Shown here in pieces: positions 10,566-22,935 of a stretch of 64,000 nucleotides of DNA. A model generated the notes under the pieces. The model saw only the letters and a program-made list of their open reading frames with translations. It searched no databases and was not told where the DNA came from. The stretch comes from Paramyrothecium sp. XJ0827. Taxonomy: Eukaryota; Ascomycota; Sordariomycetes; Hypocreales; Stachybotryaceae. Each line of letters begins with the position of its first letter. Within the stretch, counting starts at the first letter, position 1. The position numbers were made by a program, and so were the translations under genes. The stretch spans positions 4,092,001 through 4,156,000 of the forward strand of contig JAJFPB010000006.1 in the NCBI GenBank assembly GCA_020881915.1, read 5' to 3'.

Positions 10566-12096
10566 ATGAACTTTCCTGGAGAGGAGCAAGTCTTCCCTAT
10601 CTACCCTCTTGATGATTCCGCACTTAATCGTTCCATGGTCGTCACCGGCTTACTGAGGTACGGTGTACTACTTGATGCCGCCAAGCTCCGCAACTCTCTG
10701 GTGGCCTTGCTCCACAACGGTGACTGGCAAAAGCTCCGAGGCCGTCTGAGATTTGATGCAAGTTCTTCTTAAATCATTTATCGTGAAATTGACGTCTCAT
10801 ACTTGGTAGGGTGACAACAAGCTCACCATCGCCGTGCCACCGGCTACTGCTGATCGGCCGGCGCTCAAATACAAGCGAACAGACTATGGCATGCCCATTT
10901 CACAGCACCCAATCATGTCTAAGATTGCCACTAGCAAGCCTATCTCTGCAATACAGCCTGCAATAGCAGACATTGAAGGCATGGCCGCCCAATTCGTGCC
11001 CGAAGATTGGCCGCGAACTCTTGCCGAATTCGCCAATCCCCTACGCGACGAGCCAGTCTTGGGTCTACACATACTCACTTTCTCAGATACAACACTGGTG
11101 ATTCTAAGGTTTTCGCATGTCCTGATGGACGGGGGCGGGATTGGGGCCTTCTTCTCTGCGTGGTCAAGTGTTGTGGCTGGGACGCAGAAAGTCATGCCTG
11201 TTCTGGGTGCACGTGAGGATCTCCTCGATGCTTTTCGCCTCTCACAGAACCAAGGCGCGCCGTTTGTACTTGCAGATCAGAAAGTTGAAGGCGCGGCGTT
11301 GCTGCCCATGTCTTTGAGTACCCACGCTGACCAGGCAGACATCGAATGGGACACTTCGTTGCCAGATACCTGCTGGAGAGTGATCAGCCTTTCCCGTGCG
11401 GCCGTTTCATCTCTGGTCCAGGAAGCCCGTGACTCAATTCTGGAAGCAAACGGAAGTGCGCCTTTCATTAGCGAGGACGATGTTGTTGCGGCGTGGTTTT
11501 TTCGCACTGTCGCAAGACCAGTGGCCAAGTCCCGTGCAATGAACAACTACCGCGTCTACGACATACGACGCCGGCTACCCGTGTTCAAGTCTGATGCCGC
11601 CTACATTCAGAACGCTATTGGCTTAATTTGGACACTTGGGTCCTCAGCCGGTGATATTACCGGCGCTTCCCTAGGTCACTTGGCAGTCAAGCTCAGAGAG
11701 TCATTGCAGCAGCAAACCACCCAAGAACAGGTTGTTGCATCATTGGGACAACGTGCGGACGGGATATCACCGCTATATGGTGACCCCACAGGCTTGTTTC
11801 TTATGGTGAATAGCTGGGATAAGATGAAAATCTACCAAAACACCGACTTTTCCCCGGCAATAGTGGCAGATAGTACTGGGAGGGCCAACGCCAGAACCAA
11901 CACTGCTGGACAGCCCGATTTAGTTGACTTTGACTTTGGTCTAGGTGCTGCACCAGGACCAACAGTTACATGGTCTGGGAAAGATGCTTATGGCACTCGA
12001 CATGGGATAGCCTTTCTGTCGAATATTATGTGGCCCGGGTTTGAAGCGGAAATGCAACGTCTTGAGTCTCAGTCGGCAAAAGCTGCAAAATTGTGA
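10566..12096 (+). CDS. BAHD-like acyltransferase
   Basis: CoA-dependent O- or N-acyltransferase of the BAHD/trichothecene acetyltransferase-like group, 492 aa. Exons 10566-10757 and 10810-12096, joined in phase 0 as LRGRLRFD-GDNKLTIAVPP. The catalytic HXXXD motif is seen as SHVLMDGGG at about residue 165. The structural DFGWG motif appears as DFGLG near the C-terminus, close to the family consensus. The intron begins GCAAGT rather than GT; using GT sites nearby brings a stop, so a GC-AG intron is the best reading. No signal peptide. The position between the acyloin pair and the PKS suggests a tailoring step that acylates a hydroxyl or amine of the product. The acyl donor cannot be read from the sequence. 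Confidence 0.82.
10758..10809 (+). other. GC-AG intron of the acyltransferase
   Basis: A 52-bp intron with donor GCAAGT and acceptor TTGGTAG. It is in phase 0, and its removal restores a continuous acyltransferase frame. GCAAGT is the consensus for the minor GC-AG class spliced by the major spliceosome. Confidence 0.65.
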
Positions 12097-12305
12097 GCCG
12101 TGTTCCGATCGATCCAGTAGTAGATTGAACGTCTTTAGGCCCGGTAGTCCAGAATTAAAAGATGAATTTACCTTAACCTAGTCGAGTTAAACCTCTGTCT
12201 CAACTTGGTTCCTTCCACTAAGCACTAATCTTACCAAGGTCAAAGAGAGAGAGATTTAGCATGACCTGGGCCTACTAAAACCTGCCATTGCAAAGCAAAA
12301 TATCT

Positions 12306-14222
12306 CTATACAAGACAAAGTTCGTGGCATTGAAGAGGATCGAAGGATTCTCCCGACATCATCCCATGGATATACGCGTTCCCTGCCAAAGACCAAGTCT
12401 CTTCATCAGCAGGACGAAACAAAAGAGGCATAAAGCCTCCTTGAACAAGGGCAACTTGATCGCCAACCCGGGCTTGTTGATTAGATGAAACGCCAATGTA
12501 ACCTCTCCGAGTCCGGAAAATGGCCTTGTTACTCATTGAACTGACAACAAGACTATAAAGATCTGCTTCATTTATGTCTTCAGTTGTGCTCAGGGGAACC
12601 TTACCCAAGAGCGTCAGTCCGATGGAAAGTCCAAGGTGCGAGCGTCCAATAAAAGATTGTTCCAAGGATGAGATCCAGGTACTTATCCTCAGAAGACTCT
12701 TCGCCTTAGCCTTCAATGCACCGGCAGGCAGGCCCAACCTGTCTCCAAGTAGAAGTGTATAGATGAACGCATCTATATACTCTTCCCCTGTGTATGTATA
12801 AGCGCTGCCCGGCTGCAATTGCCACAGCTCAGCTGCTTGACGAAGGCACTTCATTTGTAGCAGGCCGCGCTTTGCAAACGACAAGCCGAGATATCGGGAC
12901 ATGAATTGTGAGGTGCTCAACAAGTTGGCACACTCGATGATCTCATCATACAAAAAGCCATTGAGCTTGAGGACTTTTCCAGCAACCGTGTAAACTTTGG
13001 GCCATTGATCAGCTCGACACGCGTTGTACTGACTGTAAGAGCCAGATTCGCACTCTTTATCCAGCGTGAGTGTTGCATTCTCGTCGCCAACTTCCCTGTC
13101 GCTCCAATCTATCACCCAAGATGGGAGTTTGAGAGGATTTTGCTCGGGTTTCCGTAGCGTTCCTCCATGCGATAAGATATAAAACTTGGGATGCCTTTCC
13201 AGAAATTTCTCGGTAACTTGCTGATACAGGACAGAGGCATCAATGTGGTAGTCGGGCGTGATGAATAATTTTGATTCTTGGCCATTTTTGTCTTTGGCTA
13301 TGCTCAATAACGCATACACCTTGTCTCGAGGATCAGTAGCTTCAGCCGCTCTGTTGGCACACAGCAACCATAAAATTCCCGGTCCCTCTTCATCTTTGCC
13401 ATTGTTAAAATTTGCAGTCGTCCTTGCAAGAGCAGCTGCTCGTTGCACATTGGTCAATATTGCGATATCATCCGATGCCATGGATATTGGGAGAAGGCCT
13501 GATCGAAGGGAGAATACAATAGCCAAGGCGACGTCAGACCATCGCAACTTGACATTGCCGTAATATAGCCAGCTTCGATCATGGCCCAAAGCGGCTTCCT
13601 GAATGATCCATACACGAGTGAACCATGGTCTCTGCAGAAGCTGCACGAGAGATCTCAACTGCGTAACCAAATCAGTCCTTTCCTTCACTTCGTTGGACAA
13701 AAAACCCCAGGATGGAGCATCATAGTCGTAAACGTCCCCAAGCGGCACTCCGAACCGTTGCGAATATCCCTCCGCTAATTTTATAAGCTCTGAGATAAGA
13801 CTAGCTGTCTGGGTCATATCCTCAGCAGCCAGTCCTAGCCAGACTTTGACCTCGTCAGCTTGGCTGTATATCTTATTCATGAGTGGGACCTGTTCGCTCT
13901 TCTCCTTCAGATCACTCTGGTTGATACAAATAGCATCTGCCCACAGCGTTATGGTTTGGTCTGGCCTTCGAAACTGGCACAATGCATCATAGAGATTCTC
14001 TGTGACTGGAAGTGGTTTTCCATTACACAAAATCGACTTTGAAGCCTCCTGCCCCCCCCAACAATAAGATATTGCATTATAACTCGGCTGACTAAGGAGA
14101 GAAACGGGTCGCAGCCAACAAGATAATGGTGATTGGCCTTGGCCAGGATAAAGGTCTAACAGTCGGATAGTATCGGTCTGGCTTGATCCATGCAAGGGGG
14201 TGTCATAACAAAATGCAACCAT
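12306..14222 (-). CDS. HET-domain protein
   Basis: Heterokaryon-incompatibility-type protein, 638 aa, no intron. ATG 14222 is the first ATG of the frame. The HET domain occupies about residues 45-200. Its three blocks are visible: YNAISYCWGG, LWADAICINQSDLKEKS with a following KIYSQADEVKVWLG, and RPWFTRVWIIQEAALG. The large C-terminal part has no recognised domain apart from the common fungal ending GDQVALVQGGFMPLLFRP. Members take part in cell-death reactions on fusion of unlike hyphae, but most are uncharacterised. It interrupts the cluster between the acyltransferase and the PKS. It may be a passenger, since HET genes are often found in variable regions. Confidence 0.88.
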   Translation of the reverse strand: MVAFCYDTPLHGSSQTDTIRLLDLYPGQGQSPLSCWLRPVSLLSQPSYNAISYCWGGQEASKSILCNGKPLPVTENLYDALCQFRRPDQTITLWADAICINQSDLKEKSEQVPLMNKIYSQADEVKVWLGLAAEDMTQTASLISELIKLAEGYSQRFGVPLGDVYDYDAPSWGFLSNEVKERTDLVTQLRSLVQLLQRPWFTRVWIIQEAALGHDRSWLYYGNVKLRWSDVALAIVFSLRSGLLPISMASDDIAILTNVQRAAALARTTANFNNGKDEEGPGILWLLCANRAAEATDPRDKVYALLSIAKDKNGQESKLFITPDYHIDASVLYQQVTEKFLERHPKFYILSHGGTLRKPEQNPLKLPSWVIDWSDREVGDENATLTLDKECESGSYSQYNACRADQWPKVYTVAGKVLKLNGFLYDEIIECANLLSTSQFMSRYLGLSFAKRGLLQMKCLRQAAELWQLQPGSAYTYTGEEYIDAFIYTLLLGDRLGLPAGALKAKAKSLLRISTWISSLEQSFIGRSHLGLSIGLTLLGKVPLSTTEDINEADLYSLVVSSMSNKAIFRTRRGYIGVSSNQQARVGDQVALVQGGFMPLLFRPADEETWSLAGNAYIHGMMSGESFDPLQCHELCLV

Positions 14223-15164
14223 CTCAAAGCACTTTGAAAAGCCTAGACCGTTAGCTTTGAGAATAAGGGCAAGCTTCAAGGTCGAGAATATCGAAATTCA
14301 AACAGAAAACAGACAGCTTTGCGTTCTTGAGAAAAACGATCCAATTCAAAAGTTGGAAAAGAAAATCCCTCAAAATGGCATGGTGCTCGGTCAGAAAGCT
14401 GAGTTGAAAGTGCAAGAAAGAGGCTGCCGTGGGCTGAGCTTCGATAGGACAAAGACCCCTGGGAGACCCACTTATCAAGCTCGGTGTCTCGTAAGCACGA
14501 CCTCTACAGTCCAAATGGTTGCTCTCACCTATGTTCTATTCCCCAAGTCGGATATTATGTGAACCAGCTGCAAGAATGGCCACTTCAGAATGACACAGTA
14601 ATCTTTGGTTGAAGTCGCCTCAAGCAATGGACGTGACTTATTGCCATCAATCCCCCAGCAAACGTGCGAATGAACTATCCTCCAAATTCTCCAAATGTTG
14701 GGGTCGTTTCTGCACAATGACGCAACGAGGTAGGAACTAGGTATGAGATTCACAAACTCTATGATACTGTGTGATCATATTTCACTGTTAAAACACTGAT
14801 GAAATGTCCTTAAACCGAAGTCAGATTTTGTATGAGGCACTGTCTCTAGGGTAGCTAAGCCAATCACGAGGTAGGTGAGATGCTCCACACCTAATTGAAT
14901 GGAAATGTGGGTAAAAATAAAAATGTACAAGAGTATGATATTGGCGAATTCTGTTGAGAACTAGGTTATACGTGAGCTTTCATGTAAATTCTGGTCTGCA
15001 GAGTATGCAAGCGAATCGGACCCTGAACAATCTGAACTCGTGTTCGAAGAGAGAAACTACTCAGGCAACACGTTTCTCAGGTTTTCTTTGAACAATTTTT
15101 GTATAAAGTAACCATCAAGCCGTCAGCAATAAGCAATATGAAAATAGTCAAGAAATGCGAGACC
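14223..15164. other. intergenic
   Basis: About 940 bp between the HET gene start and the PKS stop. An AT-rich stretch around 14900-15130 would serve as the PKS 3' region. No further gene or repeat is seen. Confidence 0.5.
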
Positions 15165-18100
15165 CTATCGATGAAGACTGATCAGCTCTTGAGCTACTCT
15201 TTGGCCTAGTGCTCTCAGAGTTCCCATTGATAGCATGTCCAATATGCTGATGTTCAGCTTGAAAGCCGTTTTCCACCAATTCCGCATTTCCACCGCAATG
15301 AGCGAGTCCAACCCAAGTGCAGAAAGTTCCATGTCTACGTCGGGATCCCTGTCTGACACTAGTTGAAGCGCCAGCAGTTTCCTGCCAATCTCTTGAGCTA
15401 GAAATACCACTGAATCAGGCTCTCTTAGTATCTCTGGGTCGACTTCGACCTTCGCCAAGAAGACCCCCAGTGCATCAACGGCGGTAGTGGAAGCACGGGT
15501 CTTGTTGCCGGTGTTTTTGTAAATGGCCATGCGGACGTCTTTTCGCAAACGAGTACTGCTGTTTGGGTCACTCAGCGGAACTGTGGGCGAAATGCCGAGC
15601 ATGATGTTGCTGCGAGGGATAATGGGATCATATAGAGGAGCTGCTGTGACAGTTTCCTCTGAAATTGGGCCCATTGCCAGATCGAGAGCTTCCAGTATCT
15701 CCTCCTCTTTCACAGACCGCCATCCTGATCCCTTCAATCTTTTGAGAAGGTTGTCGTCACTGACCAGGTATCCAACACCTTCGACGGCACCAATATCGAT
15801 TGATGTGCAAGGTAAACCTAAACCTCGGCGGTAGCGAGAAAAAGCATCCAGAAAGGTGTTCGCAGCCGCGTAGTTTGCTTGTCCAGGTTGACCCAAAGTT
15901 CCCGACAGGGAGCTGAACAAAAGAAAGAAGTCTAATTCGCACGATCTTCTGAGAGCTGCCTCATGTAGATTCCATGTCCCTTGGATCTTGGGTTCAGTAG
16001 CCGATTTCCATTCGCTATGTTCCATTTGAGGGAACGCCCGGTCACGCAGGACCATGCTCATCTGAACAATGCCCTTTAGTGGTCCCGGCAATGCATCCAT
16101 TGCACGGTCAACGTCGGCGATGTCAGTAACACTGCCAGGAACGAGCTGCAAGTGACAGTCCATGCTCTCCATCATTCGCGCAAAATCAGTGTGCTCCGTA
16201 ACTTGTCCCGCGCTGCGGGAAAGGAACACTAGGTTTCTTGCACCTCGCTGGACCATCCAAATGGCCACAGTTCGGCCGAGACCGCCTAAGCCACCAACAA
16301 GAAGATAGGAAGCTGCTGGATCAAACCTCATCTGTGTTTGGGTCTGCATAGTGCTCGAAATATCGGTCAATTGCGAGTCCCTGTCATCTTGTCGGACCAA
16401 AATGGCAAGTTTGCCAATGTGCGTGCCTCTTTGGATGTGTTCAAAGGCGTCTTGTACTTCTGTGGCACTGAAGGACTTGTGGATGGGTATTGGAGTAATC
16501 AGTCCGACCCGATGGAGCTCCATCATCGTTCTCATAAGCCTAAAAGAAGTGCGCTTTAGCATTGGAACATCAAAAACTTTATGGTCCGACTCACTGGCCA
16601 AGGAGACCCGGGCGCTCATCGTTCATTTGATCAATATCAACAAAACTATAAGTACGGCTCTCCAGGAAGACAGCCATATCCAATTTTGCATGATGTGTCA
16701 GATCTCGTTGGCCAATCTCGACCATGGTACCGAATTTAGCCACACATTGCCATGTCGCATGCAGCAGGGTTCCAGAGAGGGAGTTCAAGGCGACATCGAC
16801 ACCGCGTCCATTCGTAATGTGCATGATGTCATTGACGAAGCTCGTATCCCTTGAGTTGAAGATATGATCCCTCGGAATGTTGAGGAACTCATTCAAGTAA
16901 GCTGCCTTTTCTTCGCTACTGACAGTCGTATAGATTTCTGCGCCCACCATTCGGGCGATTTGGATGGCAGCCAACCCAACACCGCCACAACCGCTATGAA
17001 TAAGGACAGACTGGAAGCAAAATTAGATCATGAACATTTGATAAGCCTGAGGAGTTATTAGTGAGGGATGTCTTACTTGGTCTCGCTCCAAGTGGGCAAC
17101 TCGGAGTAGCGAGTAAATGGCTGTTGCGAATACAGTTGGCATTGTAGCAGCATCCGCAAAGCTCATGCCATCAGGCATTCTTTGGCAAAGGACTTCAGGA
17201 ACTGTCACTGTGGACGCGAGTAACCTGTTCCCCATGACCAAGACACGGTCGCCGGCATGAATTTGCTGGACGCCAGGACCAACTCGACGGACGACACCGG
17301 CCGCCTCATAGCCGAGCACCGGATACCCGTAACGTGACTCTACGTGTCCTTGAGCCACTAATAGGTCCTAGAAGATTGTGAATCAGCTCTCAACTGCGTT
17401 TGTTGACTGCAACTGGATTTACCTTGAAGTTCAGTCCTGCGGCATGGACCTCTACCTCTATAAGGTCGCCATCCACAACGTCCGCCTTGCGAGGAGTCCA
17501 ATGCAGACTTTGCAATGAACCGATTTTCCCGACTTCCAACCCAAAATCTCCTGAGCCCTTGAGCGTCTGGAGCTCCTCGTTGATCGAAAAAGGGAAAAAT
17601 CGACTGACATACGTCACTCCATCCCGGATGTAGTACTCAAAATCGGTCGGTGTCGTGTCTTTCTCACGATCATGAAATCTGGTAAAGACATCTCCTATGG
17701 CTTTGACGGTTTCTCTTGACTTGATATCGTCAACTTCGCACGTTGCAAAATCCAACGATAATTCGACTCTCATAGTTCTGGCGAAGCCAAAGATTGGCGC
17801 GTATCGAGCATCTTTGCAACAAGCCTGGGATGGCTTGGTGAGCCACATGATACCAGATCCGGTCTCAGAAAGACCTTCAATTAAGAGTTTTAGGTGCTTG
17901 AACGACTCGCTTTCGATGTTTTCGAAGAATGGAGACTCCATGTCTATGAGTGATATTACATCCTGCCCATCTGGCAAATATTCGGTTGCTGAGCACTGAT
18001 TTACGACGTAGCCTTTGGTCTTCAACTCGTCAACCAAAGAATCAGGGGCATTTGGTTGACTTGGACTGCATAACAAAGTAACAGCACCAGCGGGCTTCTC

Positions 18101-21100
18101 TTTTCGTTGAAGCCTGGTCAACATGGCTGTGTTAAGATGAAGGGGTTCAGGGGAGTCTGTAAACAACTCGGGGGCTGTGAAACCAGCCTTCTCAAGTTCT
18201 TTGCTCCATCTAATTGCAGACATGTATGAACCGTCAGGCTGGCTGGTGGCTTCACTAACCCACCACATTGGTAAGACACCGAGGACATATTTAGTCCAAG
18301 GTAGATCAGTTCGAGGCTCTTGTAATAACAAATGTCCTTCAGAGTTAAGTAGGTCGTGTATATGGCTCAATGCTGCGCCTAAAGAAGGGATTGAGGACAT
18401 TGTGCCTTTTGCAATGATGAGGTCGAAATCTCGTTCTTGGAAACCTTGCGAGTGTGGATCTTTACTGATATCCAGTACCAAGAATTCGACGCTTTTCAGA
18501 GACTCGAATCGTTGTCTACTTACGTCAAGTAGCCCTGGAAGGACCTCTGTCACAACGTATTGCGAATAGAGAGGCTGTCCGTGAGAATTAGTCATGCTCT
18601 TCAAGATCTCAGCAGTAAAATCTTTGCTAGCACTCAAATCGAGCACACGTAAATTGGGTTTTGTGTGCGCAAGAGCTCGGTAGTACTCCGTAATTCGAGT
18701 CTCCATCAAGCAATAATGGAAGCTCTCCAGAATATTGTTTTTGTTGAGGACTTGTAGTGGCATTTCTTTCCCGCTCATGATAGCTTCCACATTCATGCAG
18801 ACATGAACAATAGCTGTGGCTGCAGCTGTGACTTGACTTGAAGAAAGCTCAGAGAGTAATGTTTCCATCTGATTTCTAAGTTCAGACAAAGGAGTATCGT
18901 CCAAGTTGGGCAGTGCCATTTGGCGCAGCCAAGCGCCGTACTTTTGTAAGTGCGGGAGATGGATGGGAATAACGGAATCAACCAACAACTGCCGAGACAG
19001 GGCTATGGCCACTTGAGACAGCTTTTCCAGCAGAGGCAACTGACTGGCAAGGTCTCTCGTAGCCTTCCCAAAGGTACTGAATTTGGCAAAATCGACATGC
19101 GGCACCCAACCAAATCTCGCAGTCGCAGGAAATTCGTTATCGATGTCTGAATCGCGGCTAGTCTCGAGAAAAGTTAATCGCACACCTGAAGCTTTCATGA
19201 CAAAGTTCGGACCAACGCTGCAGCTCATCTCGCCCGCACTGCCGTAAGAGTACATCTCCGCTGAAGCTGCAAGGTTGAGCGCATCAACTGAGCAACGTGT
19301 CAAAGTCAGTTGCGCTATCCTCGATGGAACACACTGTTTGTAAATGTGTCTGATGCCACGGTTTGCGGCACAGCCCATGAGCTGTAATGCAGTGTCGATG
19401 ATCACAGGATGAAGAAAATACTTCTCCTCATCTCCGTGCCAGTTATTGCGAGTCGTGGCCGTGGCCTGGCCCACGTCACCTGTGGAGGTGTAAACGTTCT
19501 CAAGGCTTGTGAAATGCTCCCCATAGTTTAGACCGGCGCGACGCTGTCGTTCATACCACAGGGGCACATCAACCTTATGAGGCAGGATCATGCTAGTTTC
19601 GGACGAGCCCAGCGCATTCCCCTTTGCCATGCGCACCTCACCAACGCAATGTTTTGTCCAAGTATGACCATTGTGCGAGCTTATACTAAACTCCCACCAA
19701 GGGCCTTCCGTGACTTCGTTCAAGAGTTGAGCATGCAAAGAAGTTGTGAGTTCTTTAGGTGTATTCTCCGCAAGTACCAAAGCAGTGTTGACAATGATAT
19801 TACGGAACTCAATTCCATTATCGCTCCCTCCCACTTGACGTATAGCCTCGGCAGCCATTCCTATGTAAGCAGAGAATGGAAAAATTATATCGTCATGGAT
19901 TTTGTGATCGCGGAGCCAAGGAGCAGCGCTGATGTGGAGGAGGTTTCGCCAAACAGGGGCCGTACTGGAGCTTTCTGGAACTCGGGAGCCCAGGAGGTCA
20001 TGTTGTCTATGAGGAGCAAGTCTTCGCTCCTTTGACAATCTACTCTCGTTCCAAAACCCTCTTTTCCTGTTCCACGGGTAGCGGGGTAGTGATGAGACAC
20101 ACGATCCCGAAGAATTGAGGGTTGCCAAATCAACCTGTACGTGGAGCATCCAAAGGTTGCCAATGGCACCGAGAAGACCCTCTACTCCGTTTTGCTTACG
20201 CTTTAGACACGAAACATATGGCGCAGTAGTTGGTTTCTGCTGTTGTTGAAGAATTTGCCTCAATGGACCTGACAGTGCCGCATGTGGTCCGACTTCGAGA
20301 AAGAGAAGGCTGTTGGTTGATGACCCAGGCCTACTCAACAGGCCGCTCACTGCGTCTTTGAAACGTACTGGGGACACCAAGTTCTGTACCCAATATTCTG
20401 GCCCGAATGAAGCTTTGCTTGGTTGCAAAATAGCGCCACTTAAGCTTGAGAAGAATGGAATAGAGGGAGAACCCCCTTGCACTCCGGCTGCCCGCATAGC
20501 CTTCTCATACTGATTGCTAAATTCGCTCATGTGATGTGAATGATATGCTTTGTCCACTTTTAATTTTGTGATGCTCACACCGCGCCGAGCTTGTTCAATG
20601 TTGGCGAGCACAGACTGCAGCTTGTCATCGTCGCCTGATAGTGTGACGCTGTTGGGGGCATTGTCACAAGCGACAACAACACCTGGGATAAGATATTCGT
20701 GTGCTTCTTCCCAGCTCAAACCTACAGCCGCCATGCCCCCAACCTTTGTGGTCTTCACCAAGCCCCTAAGATATGCAACTGTAACGGCCTCCTTCGCACT
20801 GAGGGCACCTGCGGCGTATGCGGCTGCAATCTCACCGCTCGAGTGACCCACTACAGCGCTGGGCTTGATGCCTACAGATGAGAGTTCGTCTATCAAGCCA
20901 ATCTGTAGGGCTGTGCACAGGGGTTGGGAAAACTCGGCCTCATAGATGCGGCTCGTGCGGGCTGGTTTCAGAAGCTCTGCCTCAAGGCTCCAGTTTGGAG
21001 CAAGATCTCCGAGTCCTTGCAGGTAGCTATCGAGGGCTTGGACCGCACGGCGAAAAGCCGAGTTGTGTTTCATCAGTTCATGACCCATTCGAGGCCATTG

Positions 21101-22935
21101 AGATCCTTGACCAGTAAATACCCAGACCAGATAGGCCGGTTTACTTGGCGATGATGCTGGTGGGAGCGGCGTCCCAGGCTTATCCTGTGTGCTGATACTA
21201 AACGTTCTGTGGGATAAGTGCTCTCGTCGAGCCGATAGAGTATACGCCACGTCTCTAAGCAATAGCCTGTCCGAGCTTGCTTCAAGCAGCTTCTGATACT
21301 CGTTCGTCAATTGCTTCAAGGCAGGGGCACTATTTGCCGAGTACACAAGCAGATGTGCCTTTTCAGGTTCGACGCTTCTTTGACTTCGGGGTTTCTGGTA
21401 TGCCGCGGTTGAGTCAATGATGACATGTGCATTCGCACCTCCTATACCAAAGCAATTGACACTGATACGCTCATGACGATCTTGAGGCCAGGGCGTAGCT
21501 TCAGTAGGGACGGTAAGCTTGGCCGCATCGAATGGAATTTTATCGTTGCGTGGAAAAGACTTGATTTGGGGAGGGATCGTGCGATTCTCCAATGCCAAAA
21601 CTGCCTTCATCACCGCGGTCAACCCTGAGGCTGCCTCACCGTGGCCCAGATTTGGTTTGATGGAGCCCATGTAGATGCCTTCCGTGTTACCAAAAACTCG
21701 AGCCACGACATTAGCTTCAACAGGGTCACCAACCGGCGTCCCAGTACCGTGGCATTCAAAAAATCCAGTCTTCCCCATTTCCGATTCGGAGATGCCTGCA
21801 AGGTTGTACGTATGTCGAATCAGCTGCTCCTGTGCCGCGGCATTTGGTACTGAGATGCCGGCTGTTTTGCCATCACTATTGGTCGCAGATCCCACTATGA
21901 CTGCCCTTATGGAGTTGCCATCTTTTATCGCGAGCGGCAGCGATTTGATGAACAACGCTACCACTCCTTCACCACGAGCATAGCCGTTGGCTAGGGATGA
22001 GAAGGTCTTGCAGGAGCCGTCAGGGCTAAGAGCACCTTGCTCAGACATGGAGTTGAAGAGGTAATGCGACAGTATGATGTTGGAACCGCCTACTATAGCT
22101 GCCGAACAGTCTCCTTTTCCGATAGCATCGCAGGCTTGACTTAGAGAATACAAGCTTGAGGAACATGCAGTACGGATCGTCATGCTGTCCCAATCTCAGT
22201 TAGCTGTACCCAGTACGGGGTCTCTTCATCTAGGATTTATTCATACCTTGGGCCACGCAAGTCCATTTCATAGGACACACGGTTAGACAGGGCAAAGTCG
22301 TGCGAAGGAACAACCTGGTATGTGCCGTACCTCTGTTGTTCTCGCTGCATGAGATCGCACCAGTCGTTTCCAAAGCTACCCATAAATACACCAATGTCCT
22401 TTCCTCGCCAGTCAACTTGACCCGCATCGTCTAGACATTCTCTGGAAACCTCTAGCATTAGGCGTTGCTGAGGATCCATACTTTCCGCCTCGGCCCGCGC
22501 CATAGGGAAGACGGAAGTATCTATAGCACTCAAATCAACGGACTCGTCAAGGAAATACCCATGCTTCGTTTGAGTAGTGCTGGGCTTCTTGACCTCGTCA
22601 TAGAAAGCATCAACATTGAACCGACTGGCAGGAACCAGGCTTCGCGCATCACCCTTGGACATGATGAAGTCCCACAGTTGTTGTGGGTCGTGCAATCCGC
22701 CAGGGAGCCGGCAGGCCATGCCACAGATGGCCACTGGTTGAAACTTTTGATGGGAGTTGCCATGCTGGCCATCATTCCCATTAATGCCATGAATACCATT
22801 GGCACTATTGTTGCCGTTATGGTTAGGAACAATATGTGGCGGGTCCATTGTGAGGTCTGAGATAGGGGCCACGCCATTCATGCCATGACCGTCGCTCCGT
22901 CTCGCTTCACTATCGAGCTGAGGATAATCTCCCAT
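15165..22935 (-). CDS. highly reducing type I polyketide synthase (KS-AT-DH-MT0-ER-KR-ACP)
   Basis: Iterative HR-PKS, 2510 aa. Exons 22935-22247, 22184-17423, 17367-17077, 17010-16595 and 16539-15165 total exactly 2511 codons. KS starts near residue 66, with catalytic Cys237 (TACSSS) and His375 and His411. AT has Ser678 in GHSSGE and His778. DH has His990 (WLRDHKIHDD) and Asp1160 (IIDTALQ). The methyltransferase region, about 1285-1560, has LDLSASKD where active domains have a Gly-rich SAM motif, so it is probably inactive. ER begins near 1795 and has GCGGVGLAAIQ. KR has GGLGGLG at about 2134, with Ser2262 and Tyr2275. ACP has Ser2464 in LGLDSL. There is no thioesterase, reductase or condensation domain after the ACP, so release must come in trans, most simply by the alpha-oxoamine synthase at 26167. 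ATG 22935 (MGDYPQLD) precedes a low-complexity Asn/Gly/His linker. Confidence 0.96.

Noticed and set aside
15165..22935. Numerous open frames antisense to or out of frame with the PKS
   Set aside because: They are shadows of a strongly coding region; none has family motifs.
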